In this document: in pieces, positions 33,404-41,682 of the stretch
Layout of the letters: each line of letters opens with the position of its first letter
How positions within the stretch are numbered: position 1 is the first letter of the stretch
Source of the DNA: Streptomyces silvae
Lineage (GTDB): Bacteria > Actinomycetota > Actinomycetes > Streptomycetales > Streptomycetaceae
Assembly (NCBI RefSeq): GCF_016745505.1
Contig: NZ_JAERUC010000160.1
Location: 1-48,081, forward strand
Reading direction: 5' to 3'
DNA length: 48,081 nt
Position numbers and translations under genes: made by a program
Notes under the pieces: generated by a model
Told to the model about the DNA's origin: nothing
Seen by the model: the letters and a program-made list of their open reading frames with translations, nothing else
The model's database searches: none

Positions 33404-34096
33404 ATGCACCTCACCCCCCGCCTGTCCCTGCGGCCGGTGGTCACGGCAGTCGCCGTCGCCGCGATGGCAGCGACCGCCACCGCCGCCGTGGACACCACGC
33501 CCTCCCACGCAGCCGCCGCCTGCAACGGGTATGTCGGACTCACCTTCGACGACGGCCCGTCGGGCAGCACCCCGGCCCTGCTCAACGCCCTCAGGCAGAA
33601 CGGGCTGCGGGCCACGATGTTCAACCAGGGCCAGTACGCAGCGGCCGATCCGGCCAAGGTGCGGGCGCAGGTGGACGCCGGCATGTGGGTCGGCAACCAC
33701 AGCTACACGCACCCGCATCTCACCCAGCAGAGCCAGGCACAGGTCGACTCGGAGCTCTCCCGGACCCAGCAGGCCATCGCCGCCGGGGGCGGGGGCACGC
33801 CGAAGCTGTTCCGTCCTCCGTACGGTGAGACCAACGCGACGGTGCAGGCGGCCGCGGCCAGGTACGGCCTGACCCAGATCATCTGGGACGTCGACTCGCA
33901 GGACTGGAACAACGCGAGCACCGACGCCATCGTGCAGGCCAACGCCCGGCTCACCAACGGGCAGATCATCCTGATGCACGACTGGCCGGCCAACACGCTC
34001 GCCGCCATCCCCCGCATCGCGCAGGGCCTGGCGAGCCGGGGACTGTGCGCCGGCATGATCTCCCCGCAGACCGGCCGCGCCGTCGCCCCCGGCTGA
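33404..34096 (+). CDS. axeA: Secreted CE4 acetylxylan esterase/polysaccharide deacetylase
   Basis: The 230-residue precursor starts with a signal peptide (basic MHLTPRLSLR, hydrophobic core, cleavage near AHAA/A about residue 38). The mature part is one NodB/CE4 domain: TFDDGP (D49, D50), HSYTHPH (H99, H103 with D50 form the metal site), RPPYG, DVDSQDW and LMHDWP. The sequence closely resembles the catalytic domain of Streptomyces lividans AxeA, which removes acetyl groups from xylan, but it stops at GRAVAPG and lacks the linker and C-terminal binding module. A CGAAACTTTCG site upstream supports xylan control. Confidence 0.88.
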   Translation: MHLTPRLSLRPVVTAVAVAAMAATATAAVDTTPSHAAAACNGYVGLTFDDGPSGSTPALLNALRQNGLRATMFNQGQYAAADPAKVRAQVDAGMWVGNHSYTHPHLTQQSQAQVDSELSRTQQAIAAGGGGTPKLFRPPYGETNATVQAAAARYGLTQIIWDVDSQDWNNASTDAIVQANARLTNGQIILMHDWPANTLAAIPRIAQGLASRGLCAGMISPQTGRAVAPG

Positions 34097-34133
34097 CAGC
34101 CCGTCCGACACCCCTGTACAGACCGGCCCCGGC

Positions 34134-34167
34134 GGGGGCGGCGGCGGCCCTACCCGCCGCCGCTCCC
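34134..34167. terminator. Hairpin downstream of axeA
   Basis: Fourteen-base GC arms with one mismatch (34134-34147, 34154-34167) and a six-base loop, 37 bp after the stop. Confidence 0.65.
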
Positions 34168-34334
34168 ACCGGCTTCCGTCGCGGCCTGGTACGTAGACGA
34201 CATCGCCGACGAAGTGACCGGTCCGGCAGCAGAGTTGGTCGCCATAACGACAACTTCGGTACGCGCGTTGCCTATTCTGTTCGCAAGCTGATCATCCGCT
34301 GCCGCGCACGAACACGTACACCCAGGAGTTCGCC

Positions 34335-35147
34335 ATGTCCCGACCGGAGAACGATGCCGCCCTGCGCATCGACACCAGCAGGCCCCATCCCGCCCGGATG
34401 TACGACTGGTTCCTCGGGGGCAAGGACAACTACCCGGTCGACGAGGCGATGGGCCGGCAGATGCTCGCCGTCGAACCCGGGGTGCCGGTCATGGCGAAGG
34501 TGAACCGGGCCTTCATGCACCGCGCCACCCGGTGGCTGACCGGCCAGGGGATACGGCAGTTCCTCGACATCGGCACGGGCATCCCGACCGAGCCGAACCT
34601 CCACCAGGTGGCCCAGCAGGCGGAGCCGTCCACCCGGGTCGTCTACTGCGACAACGATCCGATCGTCCTGGCCCACGCCGAGGCCCTGCTGAAGGGCACC
34701 GACGAGGGGGCCATCGACTACGTGCAGGCGGACGCCCGCAACGTGGACTCCATACTGGAACACGCCGGCAGGACCCTGGACTTCGGTCGGCCGGTCGCCC
34801 TGTCGATGATCGCACTGCTGCACTTCGTGAGCGACGAGGACGGCGCCTACGAGCTGGTGGACCGGCTGACCGGGGTCCTGGCGCCGGGCAGCCATGTGGT
34901 GATCTCGCACGTCACCGCGGACTTCCACCCGGCGGCGGCCCGCAAGGTCGACGACCTGTACAAGGCGAACACGCTCACGCTGGCGCCCCGCACGCGTGAC
35001 CAGTTCGCCCGCTTCTTCGAGGGACTCGAGATCGTCGAGCCCGGCATCGTGGCGGCCGAGAGCTGGCATCCCGAGCTCGGGGAGCCGGTTCCCGGCCAGG
35101 ACGACGTCATCAGCGCCGGCTATGTGGCGGTGGGCCGCAAGCCGTAA
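34335..35147 (+). CDS. DUF574-type SAM-dependent methyltransferase
   Basis: The 270-residue protein carries the hallmarks of the actinobacterial PF04672 family: N-terminal ARMYDWFLGGKDNYPVDEA, motif I FLDIGTGIPT, VVYCDNDPIVLAHAEALL and the late VISHVTADFHP. The family has many paralogues in Streptomyces; substrates are mostly unknown. No partner gene is evident. A 238-bp gap with the axeA terminator precedes it. Confidence 0.88.
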   Translation: MSRPENDAALRIDTSRPHPARMYDWFLGGKDNYPVDEAMGRQMLAVEPGVPVMAKVNRAFMHRATRWLTGQGIRQFLDIGTGIPTEPNLHQVAQQAEPSTRVVYCDNDPIVLAHAEALLKGTDEGAIDYVQADARNVDSILEHAGRTLDFGRPVALSMIALLHFVSDEDGAYELVDRLTGVLAPGSHVVISHVTADFHPAAARKVDDLYKANTLTLAPRTRDQFARFFEGLEIVEPGIVAAESWHPELGEPVPGQDDVISAGYVAVGRKP

Positions 35148-35160
35148 CCCGCCCGCGGAT

Positions 35161-35194
35161 CCGGGCCGTCGCTCTGCGGAGGGCGACGGCCCGG
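35161..35194. terminator. Hairpin between methyltransferase and P450 genes
   Basis: Perfect twelve-base arms (35161-35172, 35183-35194) around a ten-base loop, directly after the methyltransferase stop. Confidence 0.65.
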
Positions 35195-35286
35195 GATGGC
35201 CGACAAGGCGCTGTTGACCTCTCCGGCGGCGCCGCCTGATTCTCGGATGATCTGTTTCATCCGCCGAGAACCAGGGAGGCAACACG

Positions 35287-36480
35287 ATGACGGCCACAGC
35301 CGGAGAGACGCCGGTTCCCTATCCCTTCAACGAACCGGACGGGATCAGCCTGGCGGACGCGTACCAGGAAGCTCTGGAACGGCCCGGTCTCGTGCGCGTA
35401 CGCATGACGTACGGAGACCCCGCGTGGCTGGCCACCCGCTACGCCGACGCGCGCCTGGTCCTCGGCGACCGCCGCTTCAGCCGGGCCGAGGCCCTCCGCC
35501 ACGACGAGCCGCGCCAGTCGGAGGGGAGCCGGGACAGCGGCATCCTGAGCATGGACCCTCCGGGTCACACCCGGCTGCGCACCCTGGTGGCGAAGGCGTT
35601 CACCGTCCATCAGGTGGAGAAGTTACGCCCCTGGGTACGGGAGCTGGCCCACGGCCTGCTCGACGAGCTGGAGGCCCAGGGCCAGCCGGCCGATTTGGTG
35701 GAGCACTACGCGCTGCCGATCCCCGTCGCGGTCATCTGCCGCATGCTCGGCGTACCGGAGGAGGACCGACCGCGGTTCCGGGCCTGGAGCGACGCCGCTC
35801 TCTCCACGAGCTCCCTGACCGCCGAGGAGTTCCTCCGCAGCCGTGAGGAGCTGCGCGCGTACATGGGTTCGCTGATCGAGGAGCACCGGCGCACCCCGCA
35901 GCAGGATCTGATGACGGGGCTGATCGAGGCCCGCGACACCGGTGACCGGCTCACCGAACTGGAACTGGTCGATCTCTGCGTCGGCATCCTCGTCGCCGGC
36001 CACGAGACCACCGCGACCCAGATCCCGAACTTCGTGTACGCGCTGCTCGAACACCCCGATCAGCTGAAGCTGCTGCGGGAGCGCCCCGAGCTGATCCGCG
36101 GCGCCGTCGAGGAGCTCATGCGGTTCGTCCCGCTCGGCAGCGGTGCCGGCTTCCCCCGTTACGCGACGGAGGACGTGGAGGTCGGCGGCACGCTCGTCCG
36201 GGCCGGTGAGCCGGTGCTCGTCGCCGTCGGTGCCGCCAACCGCGACGCCCTGAAGTTCGACGGCCCCGGCCGTCTGGACGTGGCCCGGACCGGTGTCCAG
36301 CATCTGGGGTTCGGGCACGGGGTCCACCACTGTCTGGGCGCACCGCTCGCCAGGCTGGAACTCCAGGAGGCGCTGGAGGCGCTGCTCGTGCGCTTCCCCG
36401 CCCTGCATCTGGCGGGGGACGTGAAGTGGAAGGACCAGATGCTCGTGCGCGGTCCGCGTGAGATGCCGGTGGGGTGGTGA
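35287..36480 (+). CDS. Cytochrome P450
   Basis: The 397-residue soluble bacterial P450 has the I-helix oxygen-activation motif AGHETTA (near 237), the K-helix EELMR and the heme loop FGHGVHHCLG with thiolate ligand near C349. The ATG has AGGGAGG upstream. A ferredoxin gene overlaps its stop codon and is the probable electron donor. Codon 113 (35623-35625) is TTA, so translation may depend on bldA and be confined to late growth. Without other biosynthetic genes nearby, its substrate is unknown. Confidence 0.92.
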   Translation: MTATAGETPVPYPFNEPDGISLADAYQEALERPGLVRVRMTYGDPAWLATRYADARLVLGDRRFSRAEALRHDEPRQSEGSRDSGILSMDPPGHTRLRTLVAKAFTVHQVEKLRPWVRELAHGLLDELEAQGQPADLVEHYALPIPVAVICRMLGVPEEDRPRFRAWSDAALSTSSLTAEEFLRSREELRAYMGSLIEEHRRTPQQDLMTGLIEARDTGDRLTELELVDLCVGILVAGHETTATQIPNFVYALLEHPDQLKLLRERPELIRGAVEELMRFVPLGSGAGFPRYATEDVEVGGTLVRAGEPVLVAVGAANRDALKFDGPGRLDVARTGVQHLGFGHGVHHCLGAPLARLELQEALEALLVRFPALHLAGDVKWKDQMLVRGPREMPVGW

Positions 36481-36704
36481 CCTCCGTGGCCTGGACGACC
36501 GAGGTGGACCGCGACCTGTGCATGGGTTCGGGCATGTGCGCGGGGATGGCGTCCGATCTGTACGCCCTGGACGACGAGGACCGGGCCCGGCCCGTGCGGG
36601 AGCGGATAGCTCCTGACGAACGCGCGCTGGACGCCGCGGACTCGTGCCCCGCGGCGGCGATCCTGGTCCGCGACGGGGACCGGGCGATCGGGCCGCGTCC
36701 CTGA
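36477..36704 (+). CDS. Ferredoxin, [3Fe-4S]-type P450 partner
   Basis: The 75-residue protein has the Streptomyces P450-ferredoxin pattern: CMGSGMC (Cys-x5-Cys) then CPAAAI, giving three cluster cysteines. The GTG at 36477 overlaps the P450 stop (GTGA), indicating coupling; GTG 36474 and 36486 are alternatives. No ferredoxin reductase gene is present in the window. Confidence 0.87.
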   Translation: MTSVAWTTEVDRDLCMGSGMCAGMASDLYALDDEDRARPVRERIAPDERALDAADSCPAAAILVRDGDRAIGPRP

Positions 36705-36739
36705 CAGAGGCTCCGGGAGGGGGCACCGGGCCGCCCGCG

Positions 36740-37462
36740 TCAGCCGTCGGCCCGGCCTCCCCCTCCCCCTCCCCCTCCCTCTCCCTCTCCCTCTCCCCCG
36801 AACCGGTCCTCCCGCATCCGGTCCTCCCGCATCCGGTCCTCCCGCATCCGGACGCAGGACAGGACCACGACGAGGGGCCAGAAGGACTGGGCGAACGTGA
36901 GGACGCGCTCGGCAGCCCCCGCGGTGTCGAGTACGAAGAGGGCGAGCAGGAACCAGGCACCGCCGAGCCACATCAGCGCGGCGGCCGTGACGGACGGCCC
37001 GGGCCGCAGCCCCCAGGGCGGCGGCGCCACGCGCGGCCCGCCCACCGCGCCCGGCCCGTACCGCGCCGCCCTGCCGCGCCGTACGGCCAGGACCGGCCAC
37101 AGGGCGAGCAGCGAGAAGCCCACGGCCACGACCACACCGTGGGCGAACGAACCACCGCTGCTCGGCGCCGGGAACAGGGCGAGCAGCATCGCCGAGAGCC
37201 CGCCGCCGGCCAGTGCCGCCCTTCCGAACGGCGCGGCGGGTCGCAGTCCGCACGCCGTGACGACGTGGCAGGCTCCCAGGGCGACCAGCGCTGACGTCAT
37301 CACCCAGTACCCCGCCGCGCCGTTCGCCGCCAGGACGCTGATCGTCGTCGTGGCGGAGTCGTAGCCCGGCCCTTGGAGCTGTTCCGAGACCGCCCACCCG
37401 CCGACGAGGAGGACCGGGGCGCACAGGGAGGAGCACAGGACCCACCAGGAGACAGACCGCAT
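36740..37462 (-). CDS. DUF998 membrane protein with repeat-encoded C-terminus
   Basis: The 240-residue protein has about six hydrophobic helices and a DUF998-like start (GGWAVSEQLQGPGYDSATTTISVLAA). Function is unknown. The C-terminal 35 residues are produced by simple DNA repeats: three MREDR units followed by a Gly/Glu run. The tail would be cytoplasmic and highly charged. Start ATG 37462 is chosen at the first hydrophobic helix; no clear ribosome site is seen. Confidence 0.8.
   Translation of the reverse strand: MRSVSWWVLCSSLCAPVLLVGGWAVSEQLQGPGYDSATTTISVLAANGAAGYWVMTSALVALGACHVVTACGLRPAAPFGRAALAGGGLSAMLLALFPAPSSGGSFAHGVVVAVGFSLLALWPVLAVRRGRAARYGPGAVGGPRVAPPPWGLRPGPSVTAAALMWLGGAWFLLALFVLDTAGAAERVLTFAQSFWPLVVVLSCVRMREDRMREDRMREDRFGGEGEGEGGGGGGGGRADG
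36756..36799. repeat. CTCCCC/CTCCCT microsatellite
   Basis: An almost uninterrupted run of six-base CCCCTC and CCCTCT units encodes the Gly/Glu end of the DUF998 protein. Confidence 0.75.
36803..36847. repeat. 15-bp tandem repeat, three copies
   Basis: Three exact copies of CCGGTCCTCCCGCAT (36803, 36818, 36833), each encoding MREDR on the minus strand; the length preserves the frame. Confidence 0.85.
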
Positions 37463-37661
37463 CGGTGAACGGTAGAACGCCCGGGGCGGCAACCACCGGT
37501 GCACACGCTGGCGGGGAGCGTACTCCGCCCGCACATGGGTAGACGCGTGACGCCGGGTCACATCACACCGTGTGCGACCGCACCGCTCGGCCGGGCCCGC
37601 CACGGCCCCCTTGTCCCGGCGCTCCGCCCCGGACGTGGATCCGAACAGAGGAGAACCTGCT

Positions 37662-37925
37662 GTGCTGACACCCAGTCCTCAGGACCTGAGAGTCGCTCTG
37701 GCCCGCTACGCCGACGCACGGATCGAGGACGCGCGCCGCTCCACGACGGCGACCTCCCGTGCGGTGGAGGATGCCGCCTACACCTTGTGCGTGATGACCG
37801 GCACCCAGGCCGTTCCGCAGGCCCTGCACGTCGCCGACACGATGCTCGGCATGCGGACCACCGTCTCCCCCGTCCTGCGCCGGCCCGGCGGGGCGCCGCG
37901 GGGCGACAGCCTCCAGACGGCCTGA
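37662..37925 (+). CDS. DUF5133 domain protein
   Basis: The 87-residue protein (DLRVALARYADARIEDARR...AVEDAAYTLCVMTGT) matches the small actinobacterial DUF5133 family as I know it; function unknown. The GTG at 37662 has GAGGAGA upstream, which decides the start over a longer frame beginning at 37572. Confidence 0.8.
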   Translation: MLTPSPQDLRVALARYADARIEDARRSTTATSRAVEDAAYTLCVMTGTQAVPQALHVADTMLGMRTTVSPVLRRPGGAPRGDSLQTA

Positions 37926-38067
37926 GCGACCGCCTGGGCAACCGCCTGAGCGACCGCCGGCACGAGGGCGCCGGCCCGCCGGGGTGCAGGCACCCCGGCC
38001 GGCGCCCGGCATGCCCGCTGTCGGCCTAATCCCGCCCGGGGCTCCCCGGCCCCACGACGCTGGGCGG

Positions 38068-38706
38068 GTGGACGACACACGGGCGGGCACGGGCGACGAG
38101 AAGGACGCGAAGAACGCGGAGCGGCTGACCGCACTCTCCGACGGGATCTTCGCGATCGCCATGACCCTGTTGGTGCTCGATGTCCGTGTGCCGCCGGGGC
38201 TGAGCCCGGAAGGCTTCCGGGATGCCGTCCGTGGCGTACTGCCCGACCTGGGTGCCTATGCACTGAGCTTCATGATCCTGGCCGCCTTCTGGCGGGACCA
38301 CCGCAGGATCGTGGAGCTGGTCCCCCGGTTCGAGGGGCCGTCGCTGAAGTTCGCGCTGTTCTGGCTCGGCACCATCGCGCTCATCCCGTTCCCCACCGCG
38401 CTGCTGTCGGAGTACGCCTCCGAACCCCTGGCCGTCGCGGTCTACGCGGGGGCGGTGTGCGTCACCAACCTCGTGGAGCTGGCGGTGCTCAGGACGGGCC
38501 TGCGCGCGGCGAGGCACTCCGATCCCGCCACCGAGCGGGACGCCCGTTTCGTGGCCGCCGATCTCGTGGGCACCGCCCTGGTCTTCGGCGCCACGATCCC
38601 GCTCGCCTATGTGCTCTCCCCCGCCGTCGCCATGTGGTGCTGGCTGGCGCTCCTGCCGGTCAAGGTCACCACCGGCCTGCGGAGTCAGCGCGCACAGTCC
38701 TCCTAG
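38068..38706 (+). CDS. TMEM175/DUF1211-family membrane protein
   Basis: The 212-residue protein has about six helices and the family N-terminal signature ERLTALSDGIFAIAMTLLVLDVRVP (the [F/L]SDGxFAI motif lining the pore in bacterial TMEM175 potassium channels). A potassium-channel role is inferred from the family. The GTG start is uncertain because the upstream frame stays open for 28 codons. Confidence 0.82.
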   Translation: MDDTRAGTGDEKDAKNAERLTALSDGIFAIAMTLLVLDVRVPPGLSPEGFRDAVRGVLPDLGAYALSFMILAAFWRDHRRIVELVPRFEGPSLKFALFWLGTIALIPFPTALLSEYASEPLAVAVYAGAVCVTNLVELAVLRTGLRAARHSDPATERDARFVAADLVGTALVFGATIPLAYVLSPAVAMWCWLALLPVKVTTGLRSQRAQSS

Positions 38707-38733
38707 CACTGTCCCCCGGTGCCGGACAGCACT

Positions 38734-38765
38734 CCGGCCGCCACCGGGGATCCGGTGGCGGCCGG
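38734..38765. terminator. Bidirectional terminator
   Basis: Perfect 14-bp arms (38734-38747, 38752-38765) with a GGAT loop between convergent genes. Confidence 0.78.
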
Positions 38766-38777
38766 GCGCACGGCTCC

Positions 38778-39131
38778 TTACGGGGCGGCCGTCAGGGATT
38801 CGTAGTACGTACCGAGGTTCCGCAGGTAGAAGAGGTCCCCGGTGTCCTGATCGCGTTCGAAGCGCGGGGCTTCCTTGATCTGGTCCTTGGTGCACCCGAC
38901 CTTGATCACCCGCTCGGCGTCGTCGACGGCCGCCACCATCCCGGCGGGCACGACGACGCTTCTCCCGAACTTCCAGGTGCCCGCGTCGATCACCAGATGG
39001 CCGAAGCCCGGGACCGACGAGAGTCTGACGACGGTACCCACGCTTCCGTCCGGTGCTTCCACCTCGTACCCGATGACGTCGTCGCCCAGCGAGCGGTCGA
39101 GCCGTGCCGGAACTGCCCAGACCGTGTCCAT
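38778..39131 (-). CDS. PRC-barrel domain protein
   Basis: The 117-residue protein has a PRC-barrel-like core (DVIGYEVEAPDGSVGTVVRL...HLVIDAGTWKFGRSVVVP followed by VKVGCTKDQIKEAP). Such stand-alone proteins often respond to stress; no function is established. The start is an ATG with AGGAGGAG upstream. It appears monocistronic, 127 bp from the acyl-CoA dehydrogenase stop. Confidence 0.83.
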   Translation of the reverse strand: MDTVWAVPARLDRSLGDDVIGYEVEAPDGSVGTVVRLSSVPGFGHLVIDAGTWKFGRSVVVPAGMVAAVDDAERVIKVGCTKDQIKEAPRFERDQDTGDLFYLRNLGTYYESLTAAP

Positions 39132-39258
39132 TGCTCTCCTCCTCCTGGCAGCCGGCCCGATCCGGCCGCCGGACCTTCCATATGCCCCCGCGCGCCCGGG
39201 CGATGCAGCCCGGACGCGGAAGGGACGAGCCAGGAGGGTGCGGCGGGGTCCGCGCGGT

Positions 39259-40977
39259 CTACGGAGCCATCTCGTAGGACCCGGACAGCGCCTCGACGCG
39301 CTCCCAGACCCTGGCCGCGCGCGCCTCGTCGACGACGGGGCGGCGTACGGCCGCGAGGGCCCACCGCTGCTGTTCCCCGGTCGCGGAGTCCTTGCCGTGC
39401 AGCTCGACGGCGTGCGCGGAGAAGTCCCGGACGAGTACGGAGAAGAGCTCGTCGAGCACGTCCTCGTCCAGGCCGGTCAGCCGGGCCTGCTCCAGGATGA
39501 GCTGCCCGTGGACCACGAGCGCGAAGAGCTGGCCCACCGACAGCAGGAAGTCGAGGTCGCGGCTCTGCTCCTCGTCGGGGGCGGAGTCCTTCACGAAGGC
39601 GCACAGGGCGTCCGCCTGTTCCCTGAAGCGGGCGACGTTGGGGACCGAGGCATACGCGTCGTAGGCCGGGCGCCAGTCGTGGAAGCGTACGGAGCCGAGG
39701 CCGCGGGCCGGTCCCTGCCGGAAGAGGAACGCGTCGTCGGCCGCGTCCAGACGCGTCGTCACGGGCTCGTACCCGGCCGGGTCCAGCAGATGGTTGCGCA
39801 TGAACTTCAGGATGAGCGCGAGGTTGACGTGGACCGTGCCCTCCAGCTTGGGCAGGCCGCGGATCTCCACGGCCGCCTGGGCGAAGTAGGTGTCCTTCTC
39901 GAAGCCCTTGGCGGCGATGACGTCCCACATCAGGTCGATGACCTTCTCGCCCTCCGTGGTCACCTTCATCTTCGTCATCGGGTTGAACAGCAGGTAGCGG
40001 CGGTCGTCGGGGCCCGCCGAGCGGAAGTAGTCGACGGCGCGGTCGCTGAACAGCTTCATGCCGACGAGCCGGACGTAGGCGTCGGCCAGCTCACGGCGGA
40101 CGTGCGGGAAGGCGGTCACGGGGCGGCCGTAGAGGACACGGTTGTGCGCGTGGGTGACGGCCTCGTACATCGCGTGCTCGCAGATGCCGATGGAGGCGGT
40201 GCAGAGGTTGAACTTGCCCACGTTGACGGTGTTGAGGGCGGCGTCGAAGGCGGCGCGGCCGGTGTGCAGGACGTCGTCGGGGCCGACCGGGTAGCCGTCG
40301 AGCCGGAACTCGCTGACGTACTTGGAGGAGTCGACGACGTTCTTCACGAGGTGGTAGGCGGGGTGGCGGCTGTCCGCCGCGAAGAAGACATAGCCGTCGG
40401 GGCCCTCGACGTCGGTGCGCCTGCCGAAGACGGAGACGAGGCCGGCGGCGTTGCCGTTGCCTATGTAGTACTTGGATCCGGTGGCCAGGAAGCCTCCGTC
40501 GCCGTCCGGTTCCAGCAGCATGTCGGTGGAGTAGATGTCGGCGCCGTGCGCCTTCTCCGACAGGCCGAAGGCGAACACCTCGCCCTGGGCCAGGAGTTCG
40601 GCTGCGCGGGCGCGGGCGGCGGCGTTGTCGCTCTGCCAGACCGGGCCGAGACCGAGGATGGTCACCTGCCAGGCGTACCAGTAGTCGAGGCCGTAGAACC
40701 CGAAGATCTCGTTGAGCGCGGCGATCCGGGCGGTGTCCCAGCGCTGGTCCTCCTGCCCGGCGGCGGAGGCGGGGGTGAGGAAGGTGGCGAACAGGCCTTC
40801 CTTCGCGGCGAACTCCAGGAAGTCCCCCAGCCAGGCGCGGGTCCGGTAGTCCTCGATGATCCGGCGCTTGCCGCGGGCCTCGAACCAGTCGACGGTGGCG
40901 CGCAGCAGCCTGCGGGTCTCGGCGTCGAAGTGCGCCGGGTCGTAGGTGTGAGGGTTGAAGAGCAGCGGGTCGGCCAT
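39259..40977 (-). CDS. Acyl-CoA dehydrogenase-family protein
   Basis: The 572-residue protein has the acyl-CoA dehydrogenase fold: substrate/FAD region FAFGLSEKAHGADIYSTDM, NVGKFNLCTASIGICEHA, and helices with GEKVIDLMWDVIAAKGFEKD. It is longer than the 380-residue short-chain type, with an N-terminal extension and a C-terminal helical domain, resembling longer actinobacterial members. I cannot place the catalytic base with confidence. It is the second gene after padR (49-bp gap), so it is probably induced by a fatty or aromatic acyl compound sensed by the regulator. Confidence 0.87.
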   Translation of the reverse strand: MADPLLFNPHTYDPAHFDAETRRLLRATVDWFEARGKRRIIEDYRTRAWLGDFLEFAAKEGLFATFLTPASAAGQEDQRWDTARIAALNEIFGFYGLDYWYAWQVTILGLGPVWQSDNAAARARAAELLAQGEVFAFGLSEKAHGADIYSTDMLLEPDGDGGFLATGSKYYIGNGNAAGLVSVFGRRTDVEGPDGYVFFAADSRHPAYHLVKNVVDSSKYVSEFRLDGYPVGPDDVLHTGRAAFDAALNTVNVGKFNLCTASIGICEHAMYEAVTHAHNRVLYGRPVTAFPHVRRELADAYVRLVGMKLFSDRAVDYFRSAGPDDRRYLLFNPMTKMKVTTEGEKVIDLMWDVIAAKGFEKDTYFAQAAVEIRGLPKLEGTVHVNLALILKFMRNHLLDPAGYEPVTTRLDAADDAFLFRQGPARGLGSVRFHDWRPAYDAYASVPNVARFREQADALCAFVKDSAPDEEQSRDLDFLLSVGQLFALVVHGQLILEQARLTGLDEDVLDELFSVLVRDFSAHAVELHGKDSATGEQQRWALAAVRRPVVDEARAARVWERVEALSGSYEMAP

Positions 40978-41026
40978 GGTGGTGTTCGCCTTCCGAAGGG
41001 GTACTGGCGGGAGGGTGCGGGGCGGT

Positions 41027-41593
41027 TCAGGCGCGCGGCCCGGCCGCGCCGAGCCGGTGGAGCGTGGCGAGTACGTCGTCGAGCCAGGCGACCGTCATGC
41101 GCTCGTAGGCGATGCCGCCGCGCAGCACGACGTGCTGCAGCTCCTGGCCCGCGTCGAGCGGTACGGGGGCGCCGGGCCCGGTGAAGTCACGTATTTCCCC
41201 GGCGAGGTAGTGCGCGAGCCGGTCGCTGTGGACCCGGTGGTGCCGCTCGACCTCGTGGAGCAGCGCGGCCGGGTCGTCGAAGGCCGCGCCACGGATCTTC
41301 ACGGCGAGATCGTGGCGGAGGCTCTCGGGTTCGATCGGTTCGTGCAGCCACGCGGAGAGGGCGGAGCGGCCGGGTCCGGCGACGGAGTACTCCTTCTTGT
41401 CCGGCCGGCGCTCCTGCGGGACGTCGCGGACGTCGAGCAGACCGTCGCTCTCCATGCGCTTGAGGACGCGGTAGATCTGCTGGTGCGTGGCGGTCCAGAA
41501 GTAGCCGATGGACCGCTCGAAGCGCCGGGCGAGCTCGTAACCCGAGCCGGGCTGCTCCAGCAGGGAGACGAGGATCGCGTGTTCGAGCGCCAT
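41027..41593 (-). CDS. PadR-family transcriptional regulator
   Basis: The 188-residue protein has the PadR winged helix (MALEHAILVSLLEQPGSGYELARRF, then THQQIYRVLKRMESDGLLDVRD) and a C-terminal coiled dimerisation domain (Vir_act_alpha_C type). The perfect palindrome immediately upstream is its likely operator. Operon with the acyl-CoA dehydrogenase. Confidence 0.9.
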   Translation of the reverse strand: MALEHAILVSLLEQPGSGYELARRFERSIGYFWTATHQQIYRVLKRMESDGLLDVRDVPQERRPDKKEYSVAGPGRSALSAWLHEPIEPESLRHDLAVKIRGAAFDDPAALLHEVERHHRVHSDRLAHYLAGEIRDFTGPGAPVPLDAGQELQHVVLRGGIAYERMTVAWLDDVLATLHRLGAAGPRA

Positions 41594-41605
41594 GCCCCGA
41601 TCGTT

Positions 41606-41625
41606 CTATGCAACTGGTTGCATAG
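41606..41625. promoter_or_regulatory. PadR operator palindrome
   Basis: CTATGCAACTGGTTGCATAG, with perfect nine-base arms, begins 13 bp before the PadR start. PadR proteins typically bind such ATGCA-containing dyads. Confidence 0.7.
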
Positions 41626-41630
41626 CAAGC

Positions 41631-41670
41631 GGCGGCGGGCGGGTGAGACGCTCCTCACCCGCCCGCCGCC
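41631..41670. terminator. Hairpin after the otnC gene
   Basis: Perfect 17-bp arms (41631-41647, 41654-41670) with a six-base loop insulate the tetronate operon from the PadR promoter on the same strand. Confidence 0.78.
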
Positions 41671-41682
41671 GCGTGGACGGTC

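Noticed and set aside
38875..41184. A 769-codon plus-strand frame
   Set aside because: Antisense to the PRC-barrel and acyl-CoA dehydrogenase genes; no domain is seen.
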